In this document: one piece after another, positions 46,766-57,452 of the stretch
Layout of the letters: each line of letters begins with the position of its first letter
Position numbering within the stretch: the stretch's first letter is position 1
NCBI GenBank assembly: GCA_963921195.1
Contig: OY992536.1
Coordinates: forward strand, 177,700,995 to 177,764,994
DNA length: 64,000 nucleotides
Reading direction: 5' to 3'
From: Pegoplata infirma
Lineage: Eukaryota > Arthropoda > Insecta > Diptera > Anthomyiidae
Notes under the pieces: model-generated
Database searches by the model: none
What the model was told of the DNA's origin: nothing
What the model saw: only the letters and a program-made list of their open reading frames with translations
Position numbers and translations under genes: made by a program

Positions 46766-48149
46766 GGTACTTTTAATAAAAGGTACTTTTTATAAAAGGT
46801 ACTTTTTATAAAGGGTACTTTCTATAAAAGGTACTTTTTCTAAAAGGTACTTTTTATAAAAGGTACTTTTTATAAAAGGTACTTTTTATAAAAGGTACTT
46901 TTTATAAAAGGTACTTTTTATAAAAGGTACTTTTTATAAAAGGTACTTTTTATAAAAGGTACTTTTTATAAAAGGCACTTTTTATAAAATGTACTTTTTA
47001 TAAAAGGTACTTTTTATAAAAGGTACTTTTTATAAAAGGTACTTTTTATAAAAGGTACTTTTTATAAAAGGTACTTTTTATAAAAGGTACTTTTTATAAA
47101 AGGTACTTTTTATAAAAGGTACTTTTTATAAAAGGTACTTTTTATAAAAGGTACTTTTTATAAAAGGTACTTTTTATAAAAGGTACTTTTTATAAAAGGT
47201 ACTTTTTATAAAAGGTACTTTTTATAAAAGGTACTTTTAATAAAATGTACTTTTAATAAAATGTACTTTTTATAAAAGGTACTTTTTATAAAAGGTACTT
47301 TTTATAAAAGGTACTTTTATAAAAGGTACTTTTTATAAAAGGTACTTTTTATAAAAGGTACTTTTTATAAAAGGTACTTTTTATAAAAGGTACTTTTTAT
47401 AAAAGGTACTTTTTATAAAAGGTACTTTTTATAAAAGGTACTTTTTATAAAAGGTACTTTTTATAAAAGGTACTTTTTATAAAAGGTACTTTTTATAAAA
47501 GGTACTTTTTATAAAAGGTACTTTTTATAAAAGGTACTTTTTATAAAAGGTACTTTTTATAAAAGGTACTTTTTATAAAAGGTACTTTTTATAAAAGGTA
47601 CTTTTTATAAAAGGTACTTTTTATAAAAGGTACTTTTTATAAAAGGTACTTTTTATAAAAGGTACTTTTTATAAAAGGTACTTTTTATAAAAGGTACTTT
47701 TTATAAAAGGTACTTTTTATAAAAGGTACTTTTTATAAAAGGTACTTTTTATAAAAGGTACTTTTTATAAAAGGTACTTTTTATAAAAGGTACTTTTTAT
47801 AAAAGGTACTTTATATAAAAGGTGCTTTTTATAAAAGGTACTTTTTATAAAAGGTACTTTTTATAAAAGGTACTTTTTATAAAAGGTACTTTTTATAAAA
47901 GGCACTTTTTATAAAAGTTACTTTTTATAAAAGGTACTTTTTATAAAAGGTAATTTTTATAAATGGTACTTTTTATAAAAGGTACTTTTTATAAAAGGTA
48001 CTTTTTATAAAAGGTACTTTTTATAAAAGGTACTTTTTATAAAAGGTACTTTTTATAAAAGGTACTTTTTATAAAAGGTACTTTTTATAAAGGAACCTTT
48101 TATAAAAGGTACTTTTTATAAAGGAACCTTTTATAAAAGGTACTTTTTG
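46766..48149 (+). repeat. Satellite: about 86 copies of GGTACTTTTTATAAAA
   Basis: A highly homogeneous head-to-tail 16-bp array of 1.38 kb. There are scattered point variants (GGCAC, ATGTAC, GGAACC), a few one-base length variants, and slightly more variation at both ends. The word ATAAAAAGTACC of its complement also occurs in the adjacent 139-bp modules, a plausible origin. Confidence 0.95.
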
Positions 48150-48239
48150 AAAACCCTACAGAATTTTCGGAAAAAACTTGCTCTAGAATGTTTTATTTTA
48201 CTAAAGGAACTTACATTCTAAATTTTAAGTTTGATTAAC

Positions 48240-48930
48240 TATTATTTCAGTAAATAAAAAAAAAGTACCAAAAGTACTTTTTTACCTATTAGTGAATCTT
48301 TTTTCCGGAAGGTGAACCGACATTGCAAATTTCAATTTTCTAGTACCATTTTTTAAGGAAATATAAAATTTAACAAAAGTACATATTTTTACCCTTTTTA
48401 CCCTATTAGAAATATCATTCGCAAAAACCAAGTCTTAGGGGATCTTTATTCCGGGATGTGAACATGCAGTCCAAATTTTAAGTCTATGTGACAATTTTTT
48501 AAGGAAATATAAAAGGTACCAAAAGTACAGAATTTTTCCCTTTTTACCCCCTTAGAATCAACATTGGAAATAATCCAGCCGTACTGGATCTATATTCCAG
48601 GATGTGAACATACTGTCCAAATTTCAAGTTTCTATGACCATTATTTCAGGAGATATAAAAAGCACCAAAAGTACAGTTTTTACCCTTTTGACCCCCTTAG
48701 AATCAACACTTGCAAAAACCCACCCTTAATGGATCTATATTCCGGGAGGTGAACATACAGTCCAAATTTCAAGTCTCTATGATCATTATATCAGGAGATT
48801 TAAAAAGTACCAAAAGTACAGTTTTTTACCCTTTTTATCCCCTTAGAATCAACATTGGCAAAAATCCATCCTTAGTGGATCTTTATTCCGGGAGGTCAAC
48901 CTACAGTCCAATTTTCAAGTCTCTAACTTA
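48240..48930 (-). repeat. Five tandem modules of about 139 bp
   Basis: Each module contains ACCAAAAGTAC, TTTTTACCC(TTTTTA)CCCCCTTAGAATCAACA, GGATCTATATTCCGGGAGGT, GAACATACAGTCCAAATTTC and a TTTCAGGAGATATAAAA end. The last three are well preserved. The reverse-complement module forms the decayed array at 4770. Frames at 48564-48931 are by-products. Confidence 0.8.
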
Positions 48931-49607
48931 AGCGGTTTGGGCTGGGCGATGATGAATGAGTATGTCAGTCAGTCACATTACTCTTTTATATATATAGATT
49001 TCCGGATTTGGGCGATTTTTGCCATAAAGTTTATTTCTGTCTTTTATTATTTAACAAAATTTATTTTTTTTAAATGAAAATATTTTTTTTTTTTTTTGAG
49101 AAATCTGAACAAAATTGAATTTTGGCGATATTTTCCATCCGATTTGGCGACACAGCCAAAAAAAAAGTCTGGCAACCCCGTTAATATGACGAAGCAAAAA
49201 ACGGACACACACACACTCATGCTATGTATGTACATAAAAATAACTCAATTTTTTTATTATTACTTAACGAGCTTTTTTTATTAAATTTAGATTTTGTTTT
49301 ACATATTTTAAAGTTTTTTGTAAAGATTTTTTTCTTTATCTCCGTTTTTTTTTTTTCATTTCCGTATTCTTTGTTATGTTTGTATCTACACAAAATATGA
49401 GTTAATTTAGGGTTATGTTAAAAAAAACTATGATCAAAATCAGAAAATCAGAAAATCACTCATAACTTTTAAAATACTTAACCGATTTCAATAAAAAATA
49501 CACCAGTTTTTGCCTGGGAAAATTACGCAACTTTTGGTACCCCAAGCGTTTAAATCGGTTCCGGATTTTTGCCAAAAACGTGATTTCAACAGACAGACAG
49601 ACAGACG

Positions 49608-49642
<35 letters not shown>

Positions 49643-49783
49643 GGACATCGTTAGATCGACTTAAAATCGATCAGGGATCATGAATATATATACTTTATGG
49701 GGTCCTAAACCAATATTTTAATGTGTTACATACGGAATGACAAACTTATATATACCCTCTATCAACAGAGTGGAGGGTATAAT

Positions 49784-50202
49784 AAATCGAAAATTAAATA
49801 AAACAAAAAAACATTTGTTACAATACAAAAAAGGGTGTGTATGTAGTAGTATTTGTGAGAATTTTTTTAAAGGTGTATGCGAAATTTAGCAAAAAAAACC
49901 TATACTACTAAAAAAAATTCTTTTCTTTTAAAATATTATCTTAAAACACAAAAAAAAAGATTATTTAAAATCGTAAAAAAACAAAAAAATTTGGTGTATT
50001 GTAAACATTATTCAGCAGTAAATATTTCTTATTAGTGCAAAAAAAATAAAAAAATTCAAAAAAAGATATTAACCTCTTCAGGGTCTTGTAAACATATGTG
50101 GACGTTTACTTTGTCAGCAATAGAATTCACATGTTTTGGGGCACAATTGATCTCAAAACTATTTTGCCAAATTATAACTGACCTACACTACAAGAATGCG
50201 TA
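49784..50202. other. Unassigned AT-rich sequence
   Basis: Nothing identifiable. Confidence 0.4.
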
Positions 50203-50330
50203 GGTCATTAAATTAATGAAAAGTAACATCAATATTATGAAATGTTTCATTTTTTGTGATAAATGGTGTTGCTTGGCTACTCAAATTGGCGAAATATCAG
50301 TTTTACAAAAACGGCGCCCAGCGTGGGGCA
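50203..50330 (+). mobile_element. LTR-end remnant with tRNA-Lys primer-binding-like site 1
   Basis: GTTGCTTGGCTACTCAAATT...TTTTACAAAA precedes CGGCGCCCAGCGTGGGGC (50312-50329). That differs at two bases from TGGCGCCCAACGTGGGGC, the complement of the 3' end of animal tRNA-Lys. The LTR body is not defined. Confidence 0.6.
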
Positions 50331-50439
50331 CGAAGGATAGGTTATATATGTCAGGTTTATAATTGTTTTGAAATCTGTATAAACTTAAAATAAAAAGATC
50401 TAACTACAGATTATTATTATTCAAAGGGAGATTTAGCCC

Positions 50440-50795
50440 TTTCGGCCGGCACTGCGACCTTAATGGGTCTTTTGTTCCAAGATCTATAAATTTAATTCAA
50501 AATCTGTTCAATGTTCCTTATGAACATTATAACAGAGGATGGAGAAGCTAGCCTTATATCCGCAGAGTTAAGCAATTCCCTGTCTATGAACCGTCTTTTG
50601 ATCCTACAAATTACGACGCACTCTGACAAAGTCGACACAAAGACGATGCACAAAGTTTTAAATTATGCAAGTGATAATTTACCTAATATCCCGTTTGGTG
50701 TGATTGAGAATATGATAGGGGTGCAATTAGTATTTTGGATTGTCGTAGATCTTAGATCGGAAGTTGTTATAGGTAAGCTCTTCTATAGAAATTGA
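50440..50795 (+). pseudogene. Unrecognised coding-like remnant near a primer-binding site
   Basis: The base composition here is much more balanced than in the surroundings. An open frame of 94 codons (50511-50795) reads EASLISAELSNSLSMNRLLI, then DKVDTKTMHKVLNYASDN, then VIENMIGVQLVFWIVVDLRS. I recognise no domain. Its position 180 bp downstream of the first primer-binding-like site would suit the start of a retroelement gag-like frame, but this is only inference. It stops at 50793-50795 and has no visible continuation because a hAT-like MITE follows at 50867. A short host exon cannot be excluded. Confidence 0.35.
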
Positions 50796-50866
50796 TACAG
50801 AAATAATTGCTCGGTGCTAGTAACTAAGACATAGCTGATCTTCATAAACAAATAAAGCGTCATTAT

Positions 50867-51520
50867 CAGGGAAACCAAAAATATTCTCTAAAAAACACGT
50901 TTTATGCGCTTAAAAAATGCCCTTAAAAACGGAAAATATGCTCTCAAAACAATAAAAATATGCTCTTAAAAAAATTATGTCCCTTTTTTTGCGGTGTTTT
51001 TTAAAATTTGTTAGAGAATATACCCTCCAAATACCATTAATATTTAATATTTTCTACTAAGTTGCTGAATCTAAAGAAACTATAGTTTCATATACCGATA
51101 TGAAGCAAGAACAGGCTAAAGGGGAATCAATCGTCACAATTCCGTAATTGTTGAAATAAACATCCTTGTTGGAAAAAAAAATTTAAAAATAAATGGTGTC
51201 ATTAAAAGAATGCTCTAAAAATTGAAAAAAATGCTCTAAAAATGTAAAAAAATGCTCTAAAAATGTAAAAATATGCTCTAAAAAGTGGAAAAATGCTCTA
51301 AAAATTGAAAATATGCTCTAAAAATATGCTCTTATGCTAAAATATGCTCTTAAACCTGAAATATGCAAAAATATGCTCTTAAGGCTAAAATATGCAAAAA
51401 TATGCTCTAACAAATCGATGACAGATTTCTTAAAAACTTCTGAAACGGATAAATACCTTACCCATTTATCAATGAAAAGCACAGGAAAAAACATGATATT
51501 GCATATTTTTGGTTTCCCTG
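50867..51520. mobile_element. hAT-like MITE rich in ATGCTCTAAAAA, 8-bp target duplication
   Basis: The ends are CAGGGAAACCAAAAATATTC and, on the other strand, CAGGGAAACCAAAAATATGC. The direct repeat GTCATTAT flanks it exactly (50859-50866, 51521-51528). The interior is a degenerate array of AAATATGCTCTAAAAATTG units. An 8-bp duplication with CAGGG termini fits hAT. An older related block is at 12940-13345. Confidence 0.88.
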
Positions 51521-51660
51521 GTCATTATATTACTGAAAATCTACATAAATATTATGAAACGTTTTATGATTTTTCATTAATATGATGACTAGTGTTGCTT
51601 GGCTGCTCATAGTGCTGGAATATCAATATTACAAAAATGGCGCCCAGTGTGGGGCCTAAT
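51521..51660 (+). mobile_element. LTR-end remnant with primer-binding-like site 2
   Basis: GTTGCTTGGCTGCTCATAGTGCTGG...ATTACAAAAA precedes TGGCGCCCAGTGTGGGGC (51638-51655), two bases different from the tRNA-Lys complement. The upstream TTTCATTAATATGATG words resemble the repeats at 9609-12530. Confidence 0.65.
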
Positions 51661-51838
51661 GTGGAGTAACTACTTTAAGTAAAAAAAGGTTTCGGACTAG
51701 CCACAGCTACTCTAGAACAAGTAGGATTGCACCTCTTTTATATATAATAACAAAAAAAACTCTCATAGTAAAAGCCGAAAGTTTTGTAATTATTTTGTAA
51801 ATTTAAATTCTAAAAGTTGAAAAGATACACAGAAAATA
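51661..51838. other. Unassigned sequence downstream of site 2
   Basis: Nothing identifiable. Confidence 0.35.
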
Positions 51839-51975
51839 TAATATAATAAACCATTTTTATACTCTCCAACGAAATTATGGAGGTATAGTCAATTTGTTAT
51901 TCCATGTGTAACGCATTGATATGTATATCGGTCAAGGACCTCAAAGCGTTGTACGTCCGTCCGTCTGTGGAAAAC
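51839..51975 (+). mobile_element. DINE end remnant
   Basis: TTTTTATACTCTCCAACGAA...GGAGGTATAG, ATTCCATGTGTAACGC, GGTCAAGGACC and GTACGTCCGTCCGTCTGTGG keep the order of a C-type DINE 5' part. It is then cut by LINE sequence. Confidence 0.6.
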
Positions 51976-51989
51976 ATGATGCAGTCTAA

Positions 51990-53200
51990 ACTAAAAGACC
52001 TAAACTGGGGCCCTAAGAAGAACATCAGCTGCATCCATTGACCCAATACAGCACCAGTTGTCAATTGATGTCTATTCCACGGGTGAGTCATAAAAGGCAT
52101 GCCTCAGACTCAAAGAGTCCAATTGGCTCAGGCTCTGAAATTTTGGACACAGTAACTTGGACAATCTTTGAGCGCCACTTTACCACTATGATACCATCCA
52201 GAGAGTCTTGGATGGGGGACATTCCGGGTAGTGGAGCCACCATAAATTTTTACACAGATGGATCGAGGCTGCACGAACAAGTAGGCTTTGGAGTCTATTC
52301 GGAAGAGCATGGATTGAGCCTGGCTCGAAGATTGCCAGATCATTGCAGTGTTTACCAGGCAGAGATGCTGGCAATAAAGGAAGTGGCTGACTGGTGGAGC
52401 TGCAATGTCTTGTCTACAACCGCAGTCAACATCTATACTGACAGTCAAGCCGCGGTCAAGTCCCTGGATTCAATGTTTCTGAAAACAAGATCTGCTCGTA
52501 ACTGCCGCACGTCTTTAAATGAGATGGCCAAGCAGTTTAACATACGACTCATATGTATCCCAGGGCACAGAGACATTCCAGGGAATTGCAAAGCCGATGA
52601 GCTCGCAAGACTAGGAACTACCTTACATGTTCCAACAGAATCGGAATGTGTTGGTATGCCTCTAGAAACTTGCAAGCAAAACCTACGGCTTTGTTCAGCG
52701 ACGGAGACTAATCAAAGATGGGCAAATGGATGGACGTGTGAGACAACACGACTGATTTGGCCTTCTCTTAATCAGGGGCGCACAAGTGAGCTGATATTGC
52801 TTCCAAGAGGAGAGATTTCGACGGTGGATTCTATAATTACCAGACACTGTCTTATAGGGAAGCACACAGAGCGGTAAAATGTGCCGTCGAATGACTTTTG
52901 CCGAAGTTGCATGGATGAAGAGGAGTGGGAAACTATCGAACACTTTATTTGCCATTGCCCTGCACTTTCTGGTCAGAGACTTGCTTCACTGGGATCTAGG
53001 GAGCTGTACGATCTTTCTGATTTGTCGGATGTCAAAATTCAACATCTAAGGAGTTTCATAAGAAGCTCAAACTGGTTTAACGACAGGGACTAGTAGGGAA
53101 ACCTATTACGGTCCCGTAGTATCACAATGGACCTCAGAGTCTACGTGTGTTGAAGTAATACGTCAGCAGCCACTTACAACCTAACCTAACTTGGACAATT
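51990..53200 (+). pseudogene. LINE ORF2 C-terminus (RNase H and zinc knuckle), fragment 1
   Basis: This is the 3' end of a non-LTR retrotransposon of an RNase H-bearing clade (I/R1/LOA type). From 52038, about 280 codons are open. The RNase H core has all four acidic positions: D74 in FYTDGS, E109 in YQAEMLAI, D135 in YTDSQAA and D187 in CKADELAR; the conserved H is in PGHRD (residue 177). A single in-frame TAA (52875-52877) interrupts the frame, which continues in the same phase through CRSC...HFICHC, a C-x2-C...H-x3-C knuckle, to TAG at 53091-53093. The 3' UTR ends in CAACCTAACCTAAC. The reverse transcriptase and endonuclease are absent: 5' truncated, then mutated. Frames on the opposite strand are shadows. 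Confidence 0.88.
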
Positions 53201-53204
53201 TGTA

Positions 53205-54085
53205 TAACGTTATCACTGACTACAAAGTGCACAAACTACTTCCGACTCGACAATTTCGAACTGGCGTTGCGTTCCAAATAACGTTTTTAATATCTTCACA
53301 GAAGGCTCCAAAAAATTGACGGGAGTGGGAGCTCCCATCTTTTAATTTAACTTTGACATGCAGTATTTTCTAGGCTGAAATAGTTGCTATAAATAAGGTG
53401 CGCTTACAGTTTCTTGGAGAATTGGAGTGAATAATAAACTTTTACGTCGACAGTCAAGCTGCACTAAAGGCTGTTATTGTTAGAGGCTTTTGTGTAATTC
53501 AAAAGTCGTTTTTAAGTGTTACGAGAACCTTCAAAAACTACCCGGCAATAACATTGTTTTTCTAATATGGGTACGAGACTAAGGGAGTAAACGGGAAGAA
53601 GAAAGCTGATATGATTGCAAAGCTGGATGCAAATGGGGTAGAGGCTTTTGTTAATATTGAACCCCTTATTCAATACGACAGATCGAAAAGTGATTGTCAG
53701 TGTATTTCCATGACGAACATAAAATGAAGAGAGGTTAGTACAAGAAGAATTACTAGAAAGATTTGGCCGCGTTACGACCCCAGAAGAATCCGCTACCTAC
53801 TTTCTCTTAACAGAAGAGAGTGTCGTTTACTTACGGAAGTGATCGCGGGACACTGCCTAATTGCTTTCCACTCAAGAACGATTGAACTCATCTCTGATTC
53901 TAATTGTAGAAGTTTGTATAAGATGTGATGAATCGAATACGGATGAAATAATTGAACATATGCAAAGCAGAACTCGATAATTTGAAAAGTGATGGACCTT
54001 ATGTCAGTTAAACTGTCTGCAACATGGAATAACACTTTATATACTTGTCGCTGAAGGAACATGTGGTACAGCTATGAACCAGCCG
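53205..54085 (+). pseudogene. LINE ORF2 C-terminus, fragment 2, heavily decayed
   Basis: Directly downstream of fragment 1. Across several frames one can read IFTEGSKK (first acidic motif eroded), INFYVDSQAALKAV (53430-53475, the DSQAA motif) and KKADMIAKL (fourth motif). Then RKIWPRYDPRRIRYLLSLNR and EVIAGHCLIAFH correspond to the linker before the zinc knuckle. Multiple frameshifts and stops are present, and the knuckle cysteines are mostly gone. It is a different copy or family from fragment 1, because linker residues differ. Confidence 0.7.
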
Positions 54086-54360
54086 CTCTATGTAAGAAGA
54101 TACAAATTTTAAGTTCCACCACTCCTACCCTAACCTATGATCATTCAAATTTCTTTTAGCTGCTTATATGCTGAATAATTAATATTACAAAAATGGCTCC
54201 CAACGTGGGGCCAGGAGTGTTGGTTATGTTTTTCAAAGTTACAAGAAGATCAACATTTTGAGCTCCACCACTCCTAACCTATGATTATTCAAATTGTTAC
54301 TGCTTATATGCTGAATTATTATTATAACAAAAATGGCGCCCAACGTGGGGCCGAATAGGT
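54086..54360 (+). mobile_element. Tandem pair of LTR-end remnants, sites 3 and 4
   Basis: Two copies of an about 150-bp unit: AAGAAGAT(A/C)...TCCACCACTCCTA, CCTATGAT(C/T)ATTCAAATT, GCTTATATGCTGAAT, then ACAAAAA. Each ends in a primer-binding-like motif: TGGCTCCCAACGTGGGGC (54194-54211, one mismatch) and TGGCGCCCAACGTGGGGC (54334-54351, exact). The exact one is fully complementary to the tRNA-Lys 3' end including CCA. Confidence 0.7.
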
Positions 54361-54439
54361 TTTTCTAGAACCTTTTATGTAGAACAAGCATGATCTTTTT
54401 TAACTAGAAATTTAAATATATCTGACCCACACTAAAAGA

Positions 54440-54520
54440 AATAGGGGCCAATTTGTTAATTAATAGTGCTGCAATATTAATATTTCAAAATGGCGCTTAT
54501 CGTAGGGCCCGAAAGTTTTG
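54440..54520 (+). mobile_element. LTR-end remnant, site 5, degenerate
   Basis: AGTGCTGCAATATTAATATT followed by TGGCGCTTATCGTAGGGC (54491-54508). Several mismatches, but the same context as the other four. Confidence 0.5.
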
Positions 54521-54854
54521 CATATATTTTCTAAATTGAAATTCACTTGTAGGGTTAAACAAGAATTATATATTTTTTGTGTGTAAGTACAAATACAAAA
54601 AAATAATAACAAAAAAAAATTAAAAAACGCAAATAAAATAACTTTTAGGTACTCATATTTGTATATTATAGTATGTATTTGTATATTCACATGTAGTATT
54701 TAAATGTACTTAAACGCCAACTGTGCAAATATTCTATGTATGTACAAAATATATATATAAAATAATAATTTAACAAGCATTCACTGCGGTATGTACGTAT
54801 TTTGTTAACCCTTAAATGGGCAAGTTATTTTAGACAATGTAAATTTGAGTTTTA
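54521..54854. other. Unassigned AT-rich sequence
   Basis: Nothing identifiable. Confidence 0.4.
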
Positions 54855-55373
54855 AGTGTAATAAAGCCGAATCTTAAATACCCTCCGTCATAGTAAACAA
54901 AAATAAAATAAATTGAAGAGAACGTTTTTGGGGGGATTCAACATTATTTTTCACACGAATTATTAAAAATTATAAATGATACAATTATATTATAGCATAA
55001 TTATTTCTTATGACCACACCCACAAAAGGGGCAGTAAAAAATAAAATGTTTTTTATTTTTCCCTTAAACCAATTCCTACAGTTTGAACTCTTTCTGGCAT
55101 CAAACTGTTGAAGTGTTAATAAAATCACAAAAATTAGTTAAAATGGTACCATTTTTTAGGTTCATCTAGGTTCTTCTAGAAAACGGTCATTTCTAACCAT
55201 TTAACCATTCTAACACATTTAAGGTTTCCACCTGCTTTCTTTTAAGCTCTATTGTATTTTCAAAACAGACAGTCTCATATCGCCTGATCGAAATCCATCA
55301 TATATCCAAAACTTTGAGATCTAAGACTGATATTTTGATGTTTTTCCCACACCAAGTAATACTAAACTTATAA
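54855..55373 (-). mobile_element. DINE-type remnant, decayed at both ends
   Basis: AAGCCGAATCTTAAATACCC at the left, CAGACAGTCTCATATCGCCT and CCAAAACTTTGAGATCTAAG near the right. Terminal motifs incomplete. Confidence 0.5.
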
Positions 55374-56156
55374 CAGATGCTCATCTGAAGGTTAAGCTTT
55401 TTATATTTTTTTTGGCAACACTTAAACAACCAAAATAAAGCGCCCACTTATTTGTATTGTTTATATCACTAGAAAATATTTAACATCAACAGTTAACAAA
55501 ATAAATAGACCCAGCTATTATAAACTATTCGGATATGCAAACATCATACTCGTAATAGGGTAAGAGATGAAGGTTATCAATGAGGTTTTTTTTTTTGGTG
55601 TTAATAAAACAAAAATATTATATAATAAAATTTAAAGGAAGTTTTATGCATAAAACAAAACAAATAAGAGAGAAATAATTTCGATTAGTTTTCTCACAAG
55701 TCTACTATATTTTTAATCAATAGCGTCAAAATTTATAAGAATATACTTGAGTTGCTTAATATTCTTCGAAATCATAAGATTTGCTCTATATAATACTTCT
55801 TTTTCTACTTTCATATGTAAAACGAGTCAAGTTTCGAACTATAAATAGGAAAATTTCTATTAATTTCAAGTAGATTACAGAGTTTTTTAAAATTTACCCA
55901 ATTAATATAAGTACCATTTTGATTGGAGTGTACAAAAGATTTAAAAAAGCACTTTATAAGAATATGTTTTTAAACCCTCTATGAAAAGTACTGTTTTTTT
56001 ACTAGAATTCAAGGTTTTGGACAACTTTTAGCTGTATTTTGAAAAAGTACCTACATTTGATGAAATTCTAAAAATCTGTCCGTTTTTCCCTACGCTTCAA
56101 TTTTGAGAACAAAAATACCTACATGTAGGGATTTTCCCCTACTTCTGGCAACACTG
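55374..56156. other. Unassigned AT-rich sequence
   Basis: No gene. GTACTTTT words at its right part may be residue of the 140-bp modules. Confidence 0.4.
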
Positions 56157-57452
56157 CATTACAATTGGAATCTTCGAATTACAATTGATTTTTTTCGAAT
56201 AACAATTGATCTACGAATGTTTCGAAATTCAATTGATCTTTTTCGAATTAAAAATGATCTTTTGATGATGACCCCTGATGATGCTTTTCAGTGAAAAGCG
56301 AAATATTAAAAATGAATCAATTATTTATACAAAACCCAAGACCTCGAAGTCGAGTATTTTGTTTCCTAAATATACAAAACAAAAAGGTCGAAGAAAGTCT
56401 TATTCAACATCTTATTGATCTTTTTCGGATTACAACTGATCTTTTTTGAATTTCAATTAATTTATTTCGAATTTCAATTGATCTTTTTCGCATTACAATT
56501 GATCGTTTTTGAATTAAAATTGGAATCTTTGAATTACAATTGATCTTTTTATACCCTACACCACACTGTGGTACAGGGTATAATGAGTTTGTGCTGATGT
56601 TTGTAACTACCCGAAATATTGGTCCTAGACCCACTTTTAAGTATACCGATCGACTAAGAATCACTTTTTGAGTTGATTTAGCGATGTCCGTCCGTCCGTC
56701 CGTCTGTCTGTCCATGTAAACGGTGTAAATACGATACAGGTCGCAATTCTTAATCAATTGACTTGAAATTTGAAACTTAAGCCTCTTTTGGCCCAAGGAC
56801 GAAGCCTATTGACATTGGAAAAAATCGGTCCATATTTAGACCTAGCCCCCATACAAAGGTCCTCTTTAGTTTTGGCTCAAATTACTCTAATAGCCGCATT
56901 TTAATAGGTATCTTTTCGAAATTTGCCAGGTAACCATGTTTTATCCACACAAATCAACATTCCGAATTTTAAAGAAATCGGACCAGTTCTTCTTGTAGCC
57001 CCCATACAAACCACCTTCCCGATTTTCACATAAATCTCTCAAATTTCATGAAAATAGAAAATATTTAATTAAAATTCTGTTTGTGTATGTTAAACGCGTT
57101 CTTTAATAACCTTATCAAATCTGATTATCATCGGAACATTTTTGGACTTAGGTCCCATGTGGAAATTTCCCCCGATATTCAGTTGAAGCGATTTATTGTC
57201 AACAAAAAGAAGCCTATTCCACTCAAATTTGATTAGTGAGTGCTTTTTACACTTATTAAAGATTTGACAAAATATAGATCTAATCAGTCCATGTTTGAAC
57301 TTGGGACCCATTTTCCGGGAAACTCTGGTGTAGGGTATTATATGGTCGGTCTTGACCGACTATAATTTTCTTACTTGTTTAAATTTCAATTGGAATCTTC
57401 GAATTACAAATGGAATCTTCGAATTACAAATGAAATCTTCGAACTACAAGTA
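56157..57452. mobile_element. Foldback array of about 21-bp units, copy 4, reverse arm only
   Basis: TTCGAATTACAATTGATCTT units at 56160-56260, 56405-56549 and 57380-57450. The array is split by an unrelated stretch (56262-56404, CCCTGATGATGCTTTTCAG) and by DINE L. No forward arm is visible. Confidence 0.6.
56550..57380 (+). mobile_element. DINE-type element L, B subfamily, uninterrupted
   Basis: It begins TATACCCTACACCACACTGT and ends GGTCGGTCTTGACCGAC...TTTTCTTACTTGTTT, with GTCCGTCCGTCCGTCTGTCT. It is the empty-site reference for the hAT-like MITE in element B: TTTGACAAAATATAGATC is continuous at 57265-57282. Frames on the minus strand (56404-56796, 57090-57311) are by-products. Confidence 0.82.

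Larger units (their letters stand above)
46634..49783 (-). mobile_element. Composite DINE-type element M containing large arrays
   Basis: The left end AACAAGTAAGAAAGCTATAT with TTCGGCTGTGCCGAA is at 46634. The GACAGACAGACGGACGGACA run is near 49590 and the hairpin TATACCCTCTATCAACAGAGTGGAGGGTATA ends at 49783. Between them are a 16-bp satellite (46766-48149), about 139-bp modules (48240-48930) and an N-like end (48926-49000, TTTTATATATATAGATT). Whether this is one DINE with expanded internal repeats or a DINE split by another element cannot be decided here. Confidence 0.6.

Noticed and set aside
46766..48149. CRISPR array
   Set aside because: Uniform 16-bp tandem units with no spacers, in eukaryotic DNA.
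46634..49783. A simple intact DINE
   Set aside because: Both DINE ends are present, but the 2.7 kb between them includes modules and an N-like tail that suggest a second element, so it is reported as a composite.
52128..52955. Minus-strand frames overlapping the RNase H sequence
   Set aside because: Shadows of the LINE frame on the plus strand, where all RNase H motifs lie.
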